DNA from: PFJX01 sp964466195
GTDB taxonomy: Bacteria; Pseudomonadota; Gammaproteobacteria; Burkholderiales; Thiobacillaceae
Assembly: GCA_964466195.1 (NCBI GenBank)
Contig: CAYXMQ010000005.1
Span: 62,001 to 126,000 of the forward strand
Direction: 5' to 3'
DNA length: 64,000 bases
Under the pieces are notes generated by a model. The model had not been told where the DNA came from and made no database searches. It saw only the letters and a program-made list of their open reading frames with translations. This document shows, one piece after another, positions 7,948 through 17,206 of the stretch. A program made the translations under genes and the position numbers. Position 1 is the first letter of the stretch. Every line of letters starts with the position of its first letter.

Positions 7948-9327
7948 ATGAAAAGTGTTTTATTTGGTCGGCTGCTTGCCGCTGGCTTTATCGCCATCAC
8001 CAGCCCGTTCGTTTGGGCGGAGAAGCTGGAGTATTCGCACTGTGTTGCCGCCGCGCTGGCGCAAAATCCCGATCTCGCGATCAGCCGGGCCCAGATTGAG
8101 CAGGCCGAGGCGGCGGTTCGGCAGGCCGAGGGGAAGCGGCGGCCGCAAGTCAATCTGTCGCTGACGACAACGCGTAGCAATGATGCGTTGAATGTGTTCG
8201 GCATGAAGCTGGGACAGCGCAATGCGACATTCAATGATTTCGGGGCGGGCGAGTTCACCGGTCCGGCCGCGTTAGGCGTTGCGCCCAGAGATTTGAATCA
8301 CCCAAACGCCGTCAACAATTTCAACTCGCGCATCGAATTGCTGGTTCCGGTCTACAACGGCGGCCTGGTGCAAAGCTATGTCGATACTGCCAAGGCTTAC
8401 GTGCGCGCTGCGCAGTCGGGCGATGAGGCGGCGCGTCAACAGCTCGTCAAGCATGTCTTGATGGCCTACCAGGGCGTGCATACGGCGCGCGCTTACATCA
8501 AAGTCGCCGAGGAAGCCCAGGCGGCGGCGGCGGAATATGTGCGCATCAGCGAGAAACTGCACAAGCAGGGCATGGTGGTGAAGAGCGACGTGCTGTCGGC
8601 CAAGGTCAATCTGGAAGACGCCAAGCTCAAACTTGTCGAGGCGAAGAATACCGAAGCGGCCGCGTTGAACCAGTTGGCATTATTGATGGGCAAGCCGCTG
8701 GATGAGCCGCTCGATGTCGGTGCGCCGGCCATTCCCGCTTTGCTGGCCGGCCAAGCCGGCGACCTGCGCATTCAGGCCCTGAATGAACATGCCGGCCTGC
8801 GGGCGTTGCGCAATCAAGTAGAAGGAGCGGGCGCTCAGGTTGGCGCCGCGCGCGCGGGCAAGAAGCCGCAGTTCAATGTGATGTTGCGGCAGGACTGGAA
8901 CGACCAGAGTCTGGGACTGGATGCCTCCGCCTATACCGTCGCTGGCGTGCTTTCGTGGTCGGCATTCGATGGCGGCGTCAACAATGCCGCGATAGACCGG
9001 GCCTCGGCGCAGCGCTCCGAACTGGTCGCCAAATTGCGCCAGGCCGAGGCGAGCATCGGCTTTCAGGTGACCGACGCGCGCCGCAAGGCGCTGGAGGCGG
9101 AAGATAAAATCAGCGCTCGCGCTGTCGGACTCGAGCAAGCGCAGGAAGCCCAGCGTCTGGTCAAGAAGCGCTATGAAAACGGCATGGCGACGCTGGTCGA
9201 ATTGCTGGCCGCCCAGTCCCAGCTCGACAAGTCCAATGCCGACTTGGTCGCCGCCCGTTATGAACTCGCCGTCAACCGTGCCGAATTGAAACGCGCAGTT
9301 GGCGTGCTCGCCGCAGATACTCTCTAA
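7948..9327 (+). CDS. TolC-family outer-membrane efflux channel
   Basis: A 459-residue outer-membrane factor with a signal peptide (about 1 to 24, ending VWA) and two repeats of long amphipathic helices (QAEAAVRQAEGKRRPQVNLS early, EAQRLVKKRYENGMATLVE late), typical of the TolC/OEP fold. A TGGAG ribosome site lies seven bases before the ATG. It should form the exit duct for the adaptor and RND pump encoded immediately downstream; its end is 13 bp from the adaptor start. Having the outer-membrane gene first in the operon is less common than adaptor-pump-channel order. Substrate cannot be read from the sequence. Confidence 0.92.
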   Translation: MKSVLFGRLLAAGFIAITSPFVWAEKLEYSHCVAAALAQNPDLAISRAQIEQAEAAVRQAEGKRRPQVNLSLTTTRSNDALNVFGMKLGQRNATFNDFGAGEFTGPAALGVAPRDLNHPNAVNNFNSRIELLVPVYNGGLVQSYVDTAKAYVRAAQSGDEAARQQLVKHVLMAYQGVHTARAYIKVAEEAQAAAAEYVRISEKLHKQGMVVKSDVLSAKVNLEDAKLKLVEAKNTEAAALNQLALLMGKPLDEPLDVGAPAIPALLAGQAGDLRIQALNEHAGLRALRNQVEGAGAQVGAARAGKKPQFNVMLRQDWNDQSLGLDASAYTVAGVLSWSAFDGGVNNAAIDRASAQRSELVAKLRQAEASIGFQVTDARRKALEAEDKISARAVGLEQAQEAQRLVKKRYENGMATLVELLAAQSQLDKSNADLVAARYELAVNRAELKRAVGVLAADTL

Positions 9328-9340
9328 CCAGGGGCCCGAC

Positions 9341-10435
9341 ATGTCCAAAGTCGCTCTCATTCACTCTCGTTTCTTCGTACTTGCATTGGCCTTGCCCCTG
9401 GTGCTATCGGCTTGTTCCGACAACAAAACCGACAAAACGGAGCTTCCGGCAGGCGCCAGCATACAAGCCCAGGTCAGCCAGATTCAGGCGGTGGAAACCA
9501 CGGACACCACGGCCGCCAGCGGCAGCGTCGTGGCGCTCGAATCGGTGCGCGTCGCCTCCCGTCTGATGGGCTACATCCGCGACATTGCTGTAGTGGAAGG
9601 CCAGGCGGTCAAGGCGGGGCAGCGCCTGTTCACGATCGATCCGCTCGACATCGAAGGCGCTGTCGAGCAATCCCGCCTGGGTTTGCGGCAGGCTGAAGAT
9701 GCCATGAAAGATGCCAAGGCCGATTTCGACCGCTTTGCCAACCTCTACAAGGACGACGTGGTCAGTCGCCAGCAATATGAAAAGATGCAGCTCAATTACG
9801 ACCTCGCCGTGTCGCGCGCGGCTCAGGCCAAAGCCAGTCTCGGCACCGCCCGGGGGCAGATGCGCTACGCCGTAGTGACCTCGCCGATTCACGGCGTGGT
9901 GACACAGAAACTGGCCAACGAGGGTGACATCGCCGCGCCCGGCCATCCGGTGTTGCTGGTGGAAAACCCGACTCGCCTGCAGGTGCAGACGGCCGTATCG
10001 GAAGCGGTCTACAAAGGCATCAAATCGGGGCAGCTGGTCAGGGTCGAGATCGACGGCCAGGACAAGCCGGTGAGCGCCAAGGTGGCCAGCCTGTCGCCCG
10101 CCGCCGACCCGATGACGCACACTTACACGGTCAAGCTGGATCTCGCCGCCTCTGATGTGAAGAGCGGTACGCTGAGAAGCGGCGCATTTGCCCGCGTGCT
10201 GTTCCCGGTCGGCACGCGCGTCGTGCTGGCCGTGCCGGCCGCCGCCGTGCTGGAGCGCGCCGGCATCACCGGCGTATTTGTGGTCGACGCGCAGAATGTG
10301 GCGCACTACCGCATGGTGCGCACCGGCAAGGAAGAGGGCGGTCGGGTGGAGGTGCTGTCCGGCCTCAACCCGGGCGAACGGGTGGTCACCGGCAACGCCC
10401 AAGCGGTGAACAACGGCGACAAGATTTCCGGATAA
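9341..10435 (+). CDS. RND efflux periplasmic adaptor lipoprotein (HlyD/AcrA family)
   Basis: A 364-residue membrane-fusion protein. The N-terminus carries a lipoprotein signal ending LVLSAC, with Cys25 as the predicted lipidated residue. A split barrel-sandwich (lipoyl) domain (VASRLMGYIRDIAVVEGQAVKAGQ and VVTSPIHGVVTQKL regions), an alpha-helical hairpin and a C-terminal beta barrel follow. The ATG at 9341 is 13 bp after the TolC-type stop; an in-frame upstream codon would overlap that gene without reason. It links the inner-membrane pump to the outer channel. The pump gene starts 4 bp after its stop, so the three are one operon. Confidence 0.93.
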   Translation: MSKVALIHSRFFVLALALPLVLSACSDNKTDKTELPAGASIQAQVSQIQAVETTDTTAASGSVVALESVRVASRLMGYIRDIAVVEGQAVKAGQRLFTIDPLDIEGAVEQSRLGLRQAEDAMKDAKADFDRFANLYKDDVVSRQQYEKMQLNYDLAVSRAAQAKASLGTARGQMRYAVVTSPIHGVVTQKLANEGDIAAPGHPVLLVENPTRLQVQTAVSEAVYKGIKSGQLVRVEIDGQDKPVSAKVASLSPAADPMTHTYTVKLDLAASDVKSGTLRSGAFARVLFPVGTRVVLAVPAAAVLERAGITGVFVVDAQNVAHYRMVRTGKEEGGRVEVLSGLNPGERVVTGNAQAVNNGDKISG

Positions 10436-10439
10436 GGCC

Positions 10440-13400
10440 ATGAGCGCCCACGAACCCCAACCCGAGAACGGCATGAGCCCGGAGCCGTTGAACGTAGCCG
10501 GCAAGCTCGCGCGCAGTTTTCTCACTTCCAAACTCACTGTCCTGTTCATTCTAGCGGTGACGCTGTCCGGCCTGCTCGCGCTGAAGGTGACGCCGCGCGA
10601 ATACAACCCGCAGATCGTGGTGCCGGCGGCCAATATCATCGTTACCAAGCCGGGCGCCTCCCCGGCCGAGATCGCGAATCTGGTGGTGAAGCCGCTGGAA
10701 GCGATCATGAACGCGCAATCCGGCGTCGATCACACCTTCGGCTATGCCACTAATGACTTGGGTCTGGTGACCGTGCAATTCAGGGTCGGCGAAAGCCAGG
10801 AGGACAGCCTGGTCAAGCTGTACAACCAGTTGATGCAGAACATCGACCGCATGCCGCCCGGCGCGATGCAACCCATCGTCAGGCCGGTCAACGTCGATGA
10901 CGTGCCGATGATGACCCTGACCCTGGCCTCCGATACGTACGACGACTACCGACTGCGCCAGGTGGCGCAACGCGTACTGGAACAATTGCGCAACCTGCCC
11001 GGTGTGTCGTTCACCCAGATAGTCGGCGGCCGTGCTCAGGCGGTGAACGTCTGGATCGATCCGCAACGCCTGGAAGCGGCCGGCCTGACGCTCGATCGCA
11101 TCGACCAGATGTTGCGCGGCGCCAATGTCGGCGCCCCGCTGGGTGAACTGGTGCAGGGTAATCGCAGCATACCGCTGCGCTTGGCGGGGTTTCTCGGTTC
11201 CGCCGAGGAAGTCGGCAATATCGTCGTCGGCGTCTCGGCTGGCAAGTCTGGTAACGGCGGCCCGGTTTATTTGAAGGACATCGCAAAGATTGAAGAGGGT
11301 GCGTCGGAAATCGAAGAAGCCTCTCGCTTCGCATACGGCCCGGCAAGCGCGGGCAAGGCGTCCGGCGAGCATCCCGCCGTGACCTTGGCGATCGCCAAGA
11401 AGGCCGGCGCCAACGCCGTGGAAGTGGCGAATCGGGTGCTGGCCAAGCTGGAAGAGATGAAGCGGCAGGCGATCCCCGCCGGCATCGTCGTCGCCGTGAC
11501 GCGCAACGACGGCGCCAAGGCCGACGCGGCGGTGAACGAACTGATCATGCATCTGGGCATCGCCATCGCCTCGGTGGTGGTCATTCTGGTGTTCTTCCTG
11601 GGCTGGCGCGAAGCCGGCATCGTCACGCTGACCGTGCCGCTGATTCTGCTGGTGGTGCTGGCGGTCGGTCTGGCGTTCGATCAGACCATCAACCGCATCA
11701 CGCTGTTCGCACTGATTCTGGCGCTCGGCTTGCTGGTCGATGACTCCATCGTGGTGATCGAGAACATCCATCGCCATCTGCACCACGGCTCGGATCGCTC
11801 CTTTGCGGACACGCTGGTCATCGCCACCAACGAGATCGGCAATCCGACCAATGTCGCCACCATCGGAGTGATCCTGGCGTTCATCCCGATGGCTTTCGTC
11901 ACCGGCATGATGGGGCCGTTCATGCTGCCGATTCCATTCAACGTACCGGTGGCGATGATCGCCTCGCTGTTGATCGCCTATATGGTGGTGCCGTGGGCGG
12001 CGAACTTGTGGCTGGCGAAGAAAGCCGCGCGCCAGCAGTTGGAAAATACCCTCAGCATGGAAGAAAAAGGCGCGCAGAAGCAGGACGCGCTGCAACGCGC
12101 CTATGTCGCGGTGTTGAAGCCGTTGATCCGCTCCGGCGCGAAACGCAATGTCGCGTTCGCGGTGGTTCTGGCATTGCTGGTCGGCGCCATGCTGATGCCG
12201 GCCTGGCAGTTCATCCGTCCGTCTGGTCTGAATGGTCCGCTGTCGCTGTTCGGCGTCGAACTGAAGATGCTGCCGCACGACAACACCAACACCATGTTGC
12301 TGCAGGTGGACATGCCGGCCGGTACGGCGCTGGCAGCGACCGATCAGGTCGCGCGTCGGGTCGGCGAGGTGGTGGGCAAGCACCCGCATGTCACCGATTA
12401 CCAGACTTTCCTCGGCATGACCGCGCCGATCGACTTCGCTGCTTTGGTGCGCGGAGACATGATCAAACGCGGCAGTAATCTGGCTCAGATTCGCGTCAAT
12501 CTGGTCGAGAAGCAGCAGCGCAGCGATTCCTCGCACGACATCGCCATTCAGCTCGACGAAGGGCTGAAAAGCGTGCGCCGGCAATTCCCGGCGGCGCGCA
12601 TCAAGTTGTACGAAACCCCGCCCGGCCCGCCGGTGCAGGCGCAGATCCTGGCCGAGCTGTATGGTCCGGACTACGATCTGCTGCGCGCGGCGGCGCCGGC
12701 GGTGAACACGGCTTTCGCGCAGATGTACGGCATGATCAACATTGACGATTCGGTGACCGCCAACGCCGACAGTTTCCATATCCATGTCGACAGCGAAAAA
12801 GCGCTGCTTTCCGGCGTGGCGCCTGCCCAGGTTGCCAAACTGCTGCGCGATTATGTCAGCGGCTTCGCCATCAGCACCTTGCATGTCGACAGCGCCCGTG
12901 AGCCGATCGACATCAAGGTGCGCCTGCCGCGCGAATTGCGCGCCGGGCCCGAGTCGCTGATGAATCTGCGCATCACCAACGCGCACGGCATGCAAATGCC
13001 GTTGTCGGCCATTGCCAGCGTCAAGCGGGTCACCGAAGCCAAGCCGATCTACGACCGCGACCAGCACGCCATGGTCATGGTCAGCGGCGAATTGCTGAAA
13101 TCCAGCCCGGTGTATGCCGTACTGGCGCTGGATGCGATGCTCGACGGCAAGAAGCTGCAAGTGGCGGGCGGTGAGGGCGTCACCTTCACCACCGGCAACC
13201 TGGGCTTTACCCGGGCCAGCCCGAAAGATCTGGCCGAGAATACCCTGCTCTGGGGCGGCGAGATGCGTTTGACGCTGGATGTGTTCCGCGATCTCGGCTC
13301 GGCGTTCATCGTCGCGCTGATCCTGATCTACCTGTTGTTGGTGGGCTACTACAAGTCCTTCGTCCTGCCGGTGATCGTCATGGGCGCCATTCCGCTGACG

Positions 13401-13760
13401 CTGGTCGGCGTGTTTCCAGGCCATTGGGCGACCAGCCAGGCATTCACGGCGACTTCGATGATCGGCGTCATCGCCCTGGCGGGCATCGTCGTGCGCAACT
13501 CGCTGCTGCTGATCGACTTCATTCTCGATTACCGCAAGCAGGGTTACGATCTTGAGCAGGCCGTGATCGAAGCCGGCGCGGTGCGCTTCCGCCCGATTCT
13601 GCTGACCGCGCTGGCGATCATTTCCGCCTCCGCGATCATGATCACCGACCCGGTGTTCGGCGGCCTCGCCGTATCGTTGATTTTTGGCACTTTCGCTTCC
13701 ACTGCGCTGACGCTGGTGGTCATTCCACTGATGTATTACCTATGGCAGCGGAAGCGTTAG
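10440..13760 (+). CDS. RND-family efflux permease (AcrB-like)
   Basis: A 1106-residue proton-driven inner-membrane transporter with the two-fold repeat of the family: one TM helix, a large periplasmic loop and six TM helices, repeated twice. The transmembrane proton-relay motif LGLLVDDSIVVIENIH is present in the first half, with the paired aspartates. The second half has IALAGIVVRNSLLLIDF. It is slightly longer than typical HAE-1 pumps (about 1040 residues). I do not see the charged methionine/glutamate relay expected in heavy-metal CusA-type pumps, so an organic or sulfur-containing substrate is as likely as a metal. The operon partners are the adaptor and channel upstream. Confidence 0.94.
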   Translation: MSAHEPQPENGMSPEPLNVAGKLARSFLTSKLTVLFILAVTLSGLLALKVTPREYNPQIVVPAANIIVTKPGASPAEIANLVVKPLEAIMNAQSGVDHTFGYATNDLGLVTVQFRVGESQEDSLVKLYNQLMQNIDRMPPGAMQPIVRPVNVDDVPMMTLTLASDTYDDYRLRQVAQRVLEQLRNLPGVSFTQIVGGRAQAVNVWIDPQRLEAAGLTLDRIDQMLRGANVGAPLGELVQGNRSIPLRLAGFLGSAEEVGNIVVGVSAGKSGNGGPVYLKDIAKIEEGASEIEEASRFAYGPASAGKASGEHPAVTLAIAKKAGANAVEVANRVLAKLEEMKRQAIPAGIVVAVTRNDGAKADAAVNELIMHLGIAIASVVVILVFFLGWREAGIVTLTVPLILLVVLAVGLAFDQTINRITLFALILALGLLVDDSIVVIENIHRHLHHGSDRSFADTLVIATNEIGNPTNVATIGVILAFIPMAFVTGMMGPFMLPIPFNVPVAMIASLLIAYMVVPWAANLWLAKKAARQQLENTLSMEEKGAQKQDALQRAYVAVLKPLIRSGAKRNVAFAVVLALLVGAMLMPAWQFIRPSGLNGPLSLFGVELKMLPHDNTNTMLLQVDMPAGTALAATDQVARRVGEVVGKHPHVTDYQTFLGMTAPIDFAALVRGDMIKRGSNLAQIRVNLVEKQQRSDSSHDIAIQLDEGLKSVRRQFPAARIKLYETPPGPPVQAQILAELYGPDYDLLRAAAPAVNTAFAQMYGMINIDDSVTANADSFHIHVDSEKALLSGVAPAQVAKLLRDYVSGFAISTLHVDSAREPIDIKVRLPRELRAGPESLMNLRITNAHGMQMPLSAIASVKRVTEAKPIYDRDQHAMVMVSGELLKSSPVYAVLALDAMLDGKKLQVAGGEGVTFTTGNLGFTRASPKDLAENTLLWGGEMRLTLDVFRDLGSAFIVALILIYLLLVGYYKSFVLPVIVMGAIPLTLVGVFPGHWATSQAFTATSMIGVIALAGIVVRNSLLLIDFILDYRKQGYDLEQAVIEAGAVRFRPILLTALAIISASAIMITDPVFGGLAVSLIFGTFASTALTLVVIPLMYYLWQRKR

Positions 13761-13896
13761 CGCTTCAGCGCTTACGGCGCCGGCGTCCTTCCTGCGAGGA
13801 CAGCGGAACCGTCAGCGTGTAGCCGATCGTTTTCGCGCCTGCGGCGCAGGGAAACGGCCGGCAAATCGAGCAACATTTTTTTACTTGGAGAACGAT

Positions 13897-14124
13897 ATGA
13901 CTACTGAACGCATCATCCGCATCATGGCCGGCGTCATGATTCTGCTGTCCCTGGCCCTGGCCCATTTCATGGGCCAAGTCGACATGACCAGTCTGTCCTG
14001 GCTCTGGCTCACCGCCTTCATCGGCCTGAACCTGCTGCAATCCGGCTTTACCGGTTTCTGCCCGCCGGAATCCCTGCTCAAGAAAATGGGCTTCCAGTCA
14101 GGTGGCAGCGCCTGCAGCAAGTAA
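13897..14124 (+). CDS. DUF2892 (YgaP-like) small inner-membrane protein
   Basis: A 75-residue protein with two predicted TM helices (about 6 to 24 and 31 to 50) followed by GFTGFCPPESLLKKMG and a terminal Cys (SACSK). This is the DUF2892 pattern found at the C-terminus of YgaP and as stand-alone proteins beside sulfur-transfer genes. The ATG at 13897 has TTGGAG six bases upstream, so I prefer it to an earlier in-frame codon inside that site. It lies 136 bp after the RND pump and 42 bp before a rhodanese gene. A role in sulfane-sulfur handling is likely from context only. Confidence 0.82.
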   Translation: MTTERIIRIMAGVMILLSLALAHFMGQVDMTSLSWLWLTAFIGLNLLQSGFTGFCPPESLLKKMGFQSGGSACSK

Positions 14125-14166
14125 ACGGTAAACTCGCCGGCTTTCGTGTTCCGGTATAGGTAATTC

Positions 14167-14580
14167 ATGGACTTCATCATTCAAAACATCTGGCTGGTCT
14201 TGCTGGCGGCTATTTCCGGTTTCATGCTGCTCGGCGGCGCCGGGTTGTTCGGCCGGATATCCGGCGTCAAGCCGGTCGGCCCGCAGGAAGCGGTGCTGCT
14301 GTTCAACCACGAAGACGCTCTGGTGCTGGATGTGCGCGAGCAATCGGAATGGGTCGACGGCCATATCGGCAAAGCCAAGCATATTCCGCTGGGCCAGTTG
14401 AAGAACCGGCTGTCCGATCTGGAGAAATACAAGGGCAAGCCTATCGTCACCGTCTGCCGAAGCGGCAGCCGTTCCGGCAGTGCTTGCAGCATCCTGAAGA
14501 AAGCCGGTTTCGAGAACCTTTATAACCTCGACGGCGGCATGCAAGCCTGGGTCCAGGCCGGTTTGCCGCGCGAAAAATAA
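14167..14580 (+). CDS. yibN: Membrane-anchored rhodanese (YibN-like)
   Basis: A 137-residue protein with one N-terminal TM helix (about 8 to 30) and a single rhodanese domain. The active-site loop is CRSGSRSG, so the catalytic Cys is present and sulfurtransferase activity is plausible. The arrangement rhodanese-grxC-secB-gpsA opposite gpmI-envC is the conserved proteobacterial yibN locus, which supports the symbol. The domain is predicted to face the cytoplasm. It is read in the same direction as the DUF2892 gene and could share its transcript. Confidence 0.88.
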   Translation: MDFIIQNIWLVLLAAISGFMLLGGAGLFGRISGVKPVGPQEAVLLFNHEDALVLDVREQSEWVDGHIGKAKHIPLGQLKNRLSDLEKYKGKPIVTVCRSGSRSGSACSILKKAGFENLYNLDGGMQAWVQAGLPREK

Positions 14581-14593
14581 TCAAGGAAACGTT

Positions 14594-14851
14594 ATGCCCC
14601 CCATCAAGATGTATTGCACCGCGGTTTGTCCCTATTGCACCATGGCCGAACGCCTGCTGAACAAGAAAGGCGTGACCCAGATTGAAAAGATCCGCGTCGA
14701 TCTCAATCCGGAACTGATGCAGGAAATGATGCAGATCACCGGGCGCCGCACGGTGCCGCAAATCTATATCGGCGATCGCCATGTCGGCGGTTTCGATGAC
14801 CTGTCCGCGCTCGATGCCGGCGGCGAACTGGAACCCCTGCTGTCGGCCTGA
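14594..14851 (+). CDS. grxC: Glutaredoxin 3
   Basis: An 85-residue dithiol glutaredoxin. The active site reads AVCPYCTMAERLL (CPYC), and the glutathione-binding elements TVPQIYIG and GGFDDLSALD are present. It reduces protein disulfides and mixed glutathione disulfides in the cytoplasm. It begins 13 bp after the rhodanese stop, with an AAGGAAA-type ribosome site. Both length and residues are those of GrxC. Confidence 0.95.
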   Translation: MPPIKMYCTAVCPYCTMAERLLNKKGVTQIEKIRVDLNPELMQEMMQITGRRTVPQIYIGDRHVGGFDDLSALDAGGELEPLLSA

Positions 14852-14948
14852 TGTTGTCTGCCGCTCGCCTGCAGGGGAGCGGTACAGCGGCTTGATTTCA
14901 CCCGGATAGTCGCCATCTGGCTGCCAGAACCCTTTCCTGGAGTCCTGT

Positions 14949-15371
14949 ATGGAACTTGTCTGTCCTCACTGCGGCGCGGTCAATCGCGTGCCGGCCGAGC
15001 GCCTTCAGCAGCATCCGAAATGCGGCAAATGCGGCGCCGAAGTGCTGCCTGCGCAACCGGTCGATCTCACCGCTGTCAGCTTCGATAAATTCATCGGCCG
15101 CAACACTCTGCCGGTGCTGGTCGATTTCTGGGCGCCCTGGTGCGGTCCTTGCAAGCAGTTCGCGCCCACCTACGCCCAGATGGCCGCGCAATATGTCGGC
15201 CGTGTGCGTTTTGCCAAGGTCAACACCGAAGCCGAGCAGCCCTTGGCCGCCCGTTACGCGATACGCAGCATTCCTACCCTGGCCTTGTTCAGGCACGGGC
15301 AGGAAGTCGATCGGCTGGCCGGTGCGTTGCCGGCGCCGCAACTTCAAGCCTGGCTGGCGCGCTTCGGGTAG
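14949..15371 (+). CDS. trxC: Thioredoxin 2 (zinc-containing)
   Basis: A 140-residue thioredoxin with an N-terminal zinc ribbon (CPHC at about 5 to 8 and CGKC at about 26 to 29) followed by a thioredoxin fold with active site WAPWCGPCKQF. The zinc module is diagnostic of TrxC, an oxidative-stress-linked cytoplasmic reductant. CTGGAGTCCTGT precedes the ATG as ribosome site. Its position between grxC and secB is an addition to the usual yibN-grxC-secB-gpsA order and strengthens the thiol-redox theme of the locus. Confidence 0.95.
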   Translation: MELVCPHCGAVNRVPAERLQQHPKCGKCGAEVLPAQPVDLTAVSFDKFIGRNTLPVLVDFWAPWCGPCKQFAPTYAQMAAQYVGRVRFAKVNTEAEQPLAARYAIRSIPTLALFRHGQEVDRLAGALPAPQLQAWLARFG

Positions 15372-15486
15372 GCGGTGCGGCAAGCCGTCTATTGAACAAT
15401 CCAGGTTAAACCCGATAGCCATACGGCCGATCGAAGGGCTGTTGGCTATAATGCCGCAGTTTTTTCTCTTACCGGACCACACTGAC

Positions 15487-15957
15487 ATGACCGACCAGCA
15501 GCCCCAGCAACAAGCCCTGCCTACGTTCAATATCGAAAAGATCTACGTCAAGGATCTTTCCGTTGAAGTCCCCGGCGCCCCGGCCATTTTTCTGGAGCGG
15601 GATCAGCCCCAGATCGACATGCAGTTGAACACGCAGAGCGAGCCGGTGGATGTCGAAAACGGCATTTACCAGACCATACTGACCCTCACCATCAACGCCA
15701 AGATCAAGGACAAGCCCGCTTTCCTGGTCGAATTGCAACAGGCTGGTATCTTCCGGATCCAGAACCTGCCGCCGGAAGCGATGGAGCCGGCGTTGTCCAT
15801 CGGTTGTCCGAACATCCTCTTTCCCTACGCGCGCGAAGCGGTGTCCGATGCCGTGCTGAAAGCCGGCTTCCCGCCGCTGATGTTGCAACCAGTCAACTTC
15901 GAAGTGCTTTACATGCAGCAGCAACAAGCCCAACAGGCCGCTGGTCAGCCCAACTGA
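15487..15957 (+). CDS. secB: Protein-export chaperone SecB
   Basis: A 156-residue tetrameric chaperone that holds preproteins unfolded and delivers them to SecA. The N-terminal pattern FNIEKIYVKDLSVEVPGAP and the downstream CPNILFPYARE segment are characteristic. The frame is open far upstream through trxC, but the ATG at 15487 gives MTDQQPQQQ, the normal variable N-terminal tail. The C-terminus is Gln-rich. It is followed by gpsA 77 bp downstream, as in many Proteobacteria. Confidence 0.95.
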   Translation: MTDQQPQQQALPTFNIEKIYVKDLSVEVPGAPAIFLERDQPQIDMQLNTQSEPVDVENGIYQTILTLTINAKIKDKPAFLVELQQAGIFRIQNLPPEAMEPALSIGCPNILFPYAREAVSDAVLKAGFPPLMLQPVNFEVLYMQQQQAQQAAGQPN

Positions 15958-15979
15958 GCCAGCTGACCCTGCTGGCTCA
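15955..15979 (+). terminator. Hairpin overlapping the secB stop codon
   Basis: TGAGCCAGC (15955-15963) pairs with GCTGGCTCA (15971-15979) around a seven-base loop. The left arm contains the secB stop codon. There is no following run of T, so this is more likely an mRNA-stabilising or weak attenuating hairpin than a full intrinsic terminator. Confidence 0.35.
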
Positions 15980-16034
15980 AGCCCTGATGGCAGCAAGCCA
16001 GCAGGCCTGACTCTATCCGTATGAGTATTTAGCT

Positions 16035-17024
16035 ATGCGCATTTCGGTACTAGGCGCCGGCGCCTGGGGTACGGCGCTGGCGCTGCGTCTGGCCGGGCAC
16101 ATCCCGGTCACGTTGTGGTCCCGCTCGGCCGAGCATGCGGGCAACATGCAGCGAGAACGGGAAAACCGGCGCTACCTGCCCGGCCACTTTCTGCCGCCGG
16201 GGTTGACGGCCAGTGCGGATTTCAGCCGCGCCACGGCGGATGCCGATCTGCTCATCGCCGCCGTACCCAGCAATGCCTTCCGCTCTCTAGCGCTGGCGCT
16301 AAGTCAATCAGGCGTCAGCCCGCCATTGGTCTGGCTGTGCAAGGGGCTGGAGGTCGGCAGCCAGAAACTGCCGCATGCCGTGCTGGCGGAAGCATGGCCC
16401 GATCATCCGCCGGCTGCCGTCTTGTCCGGTCCCAGTTTCGCTCAGGAAGTGGCGCAGGGCTTGCCCGCCGCACTGACCGTCGCCAGCGTCGATGCCGAAT
16501 TTGCCCGCCGTGTCGCGCGTGAACTGCATGACCCCATGCTGCGGCTCTATGCCAGCACCGATGTGATTGGCGTCGAACTGGGCGGGGCGGTGAAAAACGT
16601 CGTCGCCATCGCCGCCGGCATCTCCGATGGCCTTGGCTTCGGACTCAACGCCCGCGCCGCCCTGGTCACGCGAGGCTTGGCCGAGCTCACCCGGCTGGGT
16701 TTGAAACAGGGCGGTCGGCCAGAGACTTTCATGGGCTTGTCGGGCATGGGCGACTTGATTCTGACCTGTACGGGCGATCTTTCCCGCAACCGGCAACTCG
16801 GCCTACGTCTGGCTGCCGGCGAAAGCCTGGAAGGCGCGTTGCGTGAACTTGGCCATGTCGCCGAGGGTGCGTCGACCGCGCTGGAATTGGCGCGGTTGGC
16901 GCGAGAATCCGGTGTCGATATGCCGATCACCGAAGCCGTGACGCAGATTCTGAATCAGGACTTGCCGCCGCGCGAAGCGGTGGCGGCTTTGCTGGCGCGC
17001 GACCTGAAGGACGAGGGCGGTTGA
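16035..17024 (+). CDS. gpsA: NAD(P)-dependent glycerol-3-phosphate dehydrogenase
   Basis: A 329-residue cytoplasmic enzyme that reduces dihydroxyacetone phosphate to sn-glycerol 3-phosphate for phospholipid synthesis. The N-terminal Rossmann motif GAGAWGTALALRLAG is intact. SGPSFAQEVAQGLP and the catalytic-Lys segment VKNVVAIAAGISDGLGFG are also present. Its place after secB is the standard order. The 182 bp after it, up to the convergent sensor kinase, hold nothing I can identify. Confidence 0.96.
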   Translation: MRISVLGAGAWGTALALRLAGHIPVTLWSRSAEHAGNMQRERENRRYLPGHFLPPGLTASADFSRATADADLLIAAVPSNAFRSLALALSQSGVSPPLVWLCKGLEVGSQKLPHAVLAEAWPDHPPAAVLSGPSFAQEVAQGLPAALTVASVDAEFARRVARELHDPMLRLYASTDVIGVELGGAVKNVVAIAAGISDGLGFGLNARAALVTRGLAELTRLGLKQGGRPETFMGLSGMGDLILTCTGDLSRNRQLGLRLAAGESLEGALRELGHVAEGASTALELARLARESGVDMPITEAVTQILNQDLPPREAVAALLARDLKDEGG

Positions 17025-17206
17025 AGCCAGGTCGGTCGGGGGCGTGGTTCAGACATCCGCTGCGTCCCGCCATGTCGGCTTCCCTATTGGCTGAGCCCCC
17101 GGATCGGTAACACCGGTCGAGCTGCCTCCGCGAGGGCCAGTTCGTTGTTGAGGCGGCCCGGCGGACGATTTGAGAGGCGATCGATGGGAAGCGATGCGGG
17201 ACGCAT

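Noticed and set aside
10551..13424. Open frame of 957 codons antisense to the RND pump
   Set aside because: Its translation is rich in His, Arg, Gln and Asp with no domain, a typical shadow of a high-G+C gene; the plus-strand pump has clear motifs.
13897..14580. DUF2892 plus rhodanese read as a split YgaP under the YgaV-like regulator
   Set aside because: The rhodanese belongs to the conserved yibN-grxC-secB-gpsA block and carries its own anchor helix, so only the DUF2892 gene is likely to belong to the regulated insertion.
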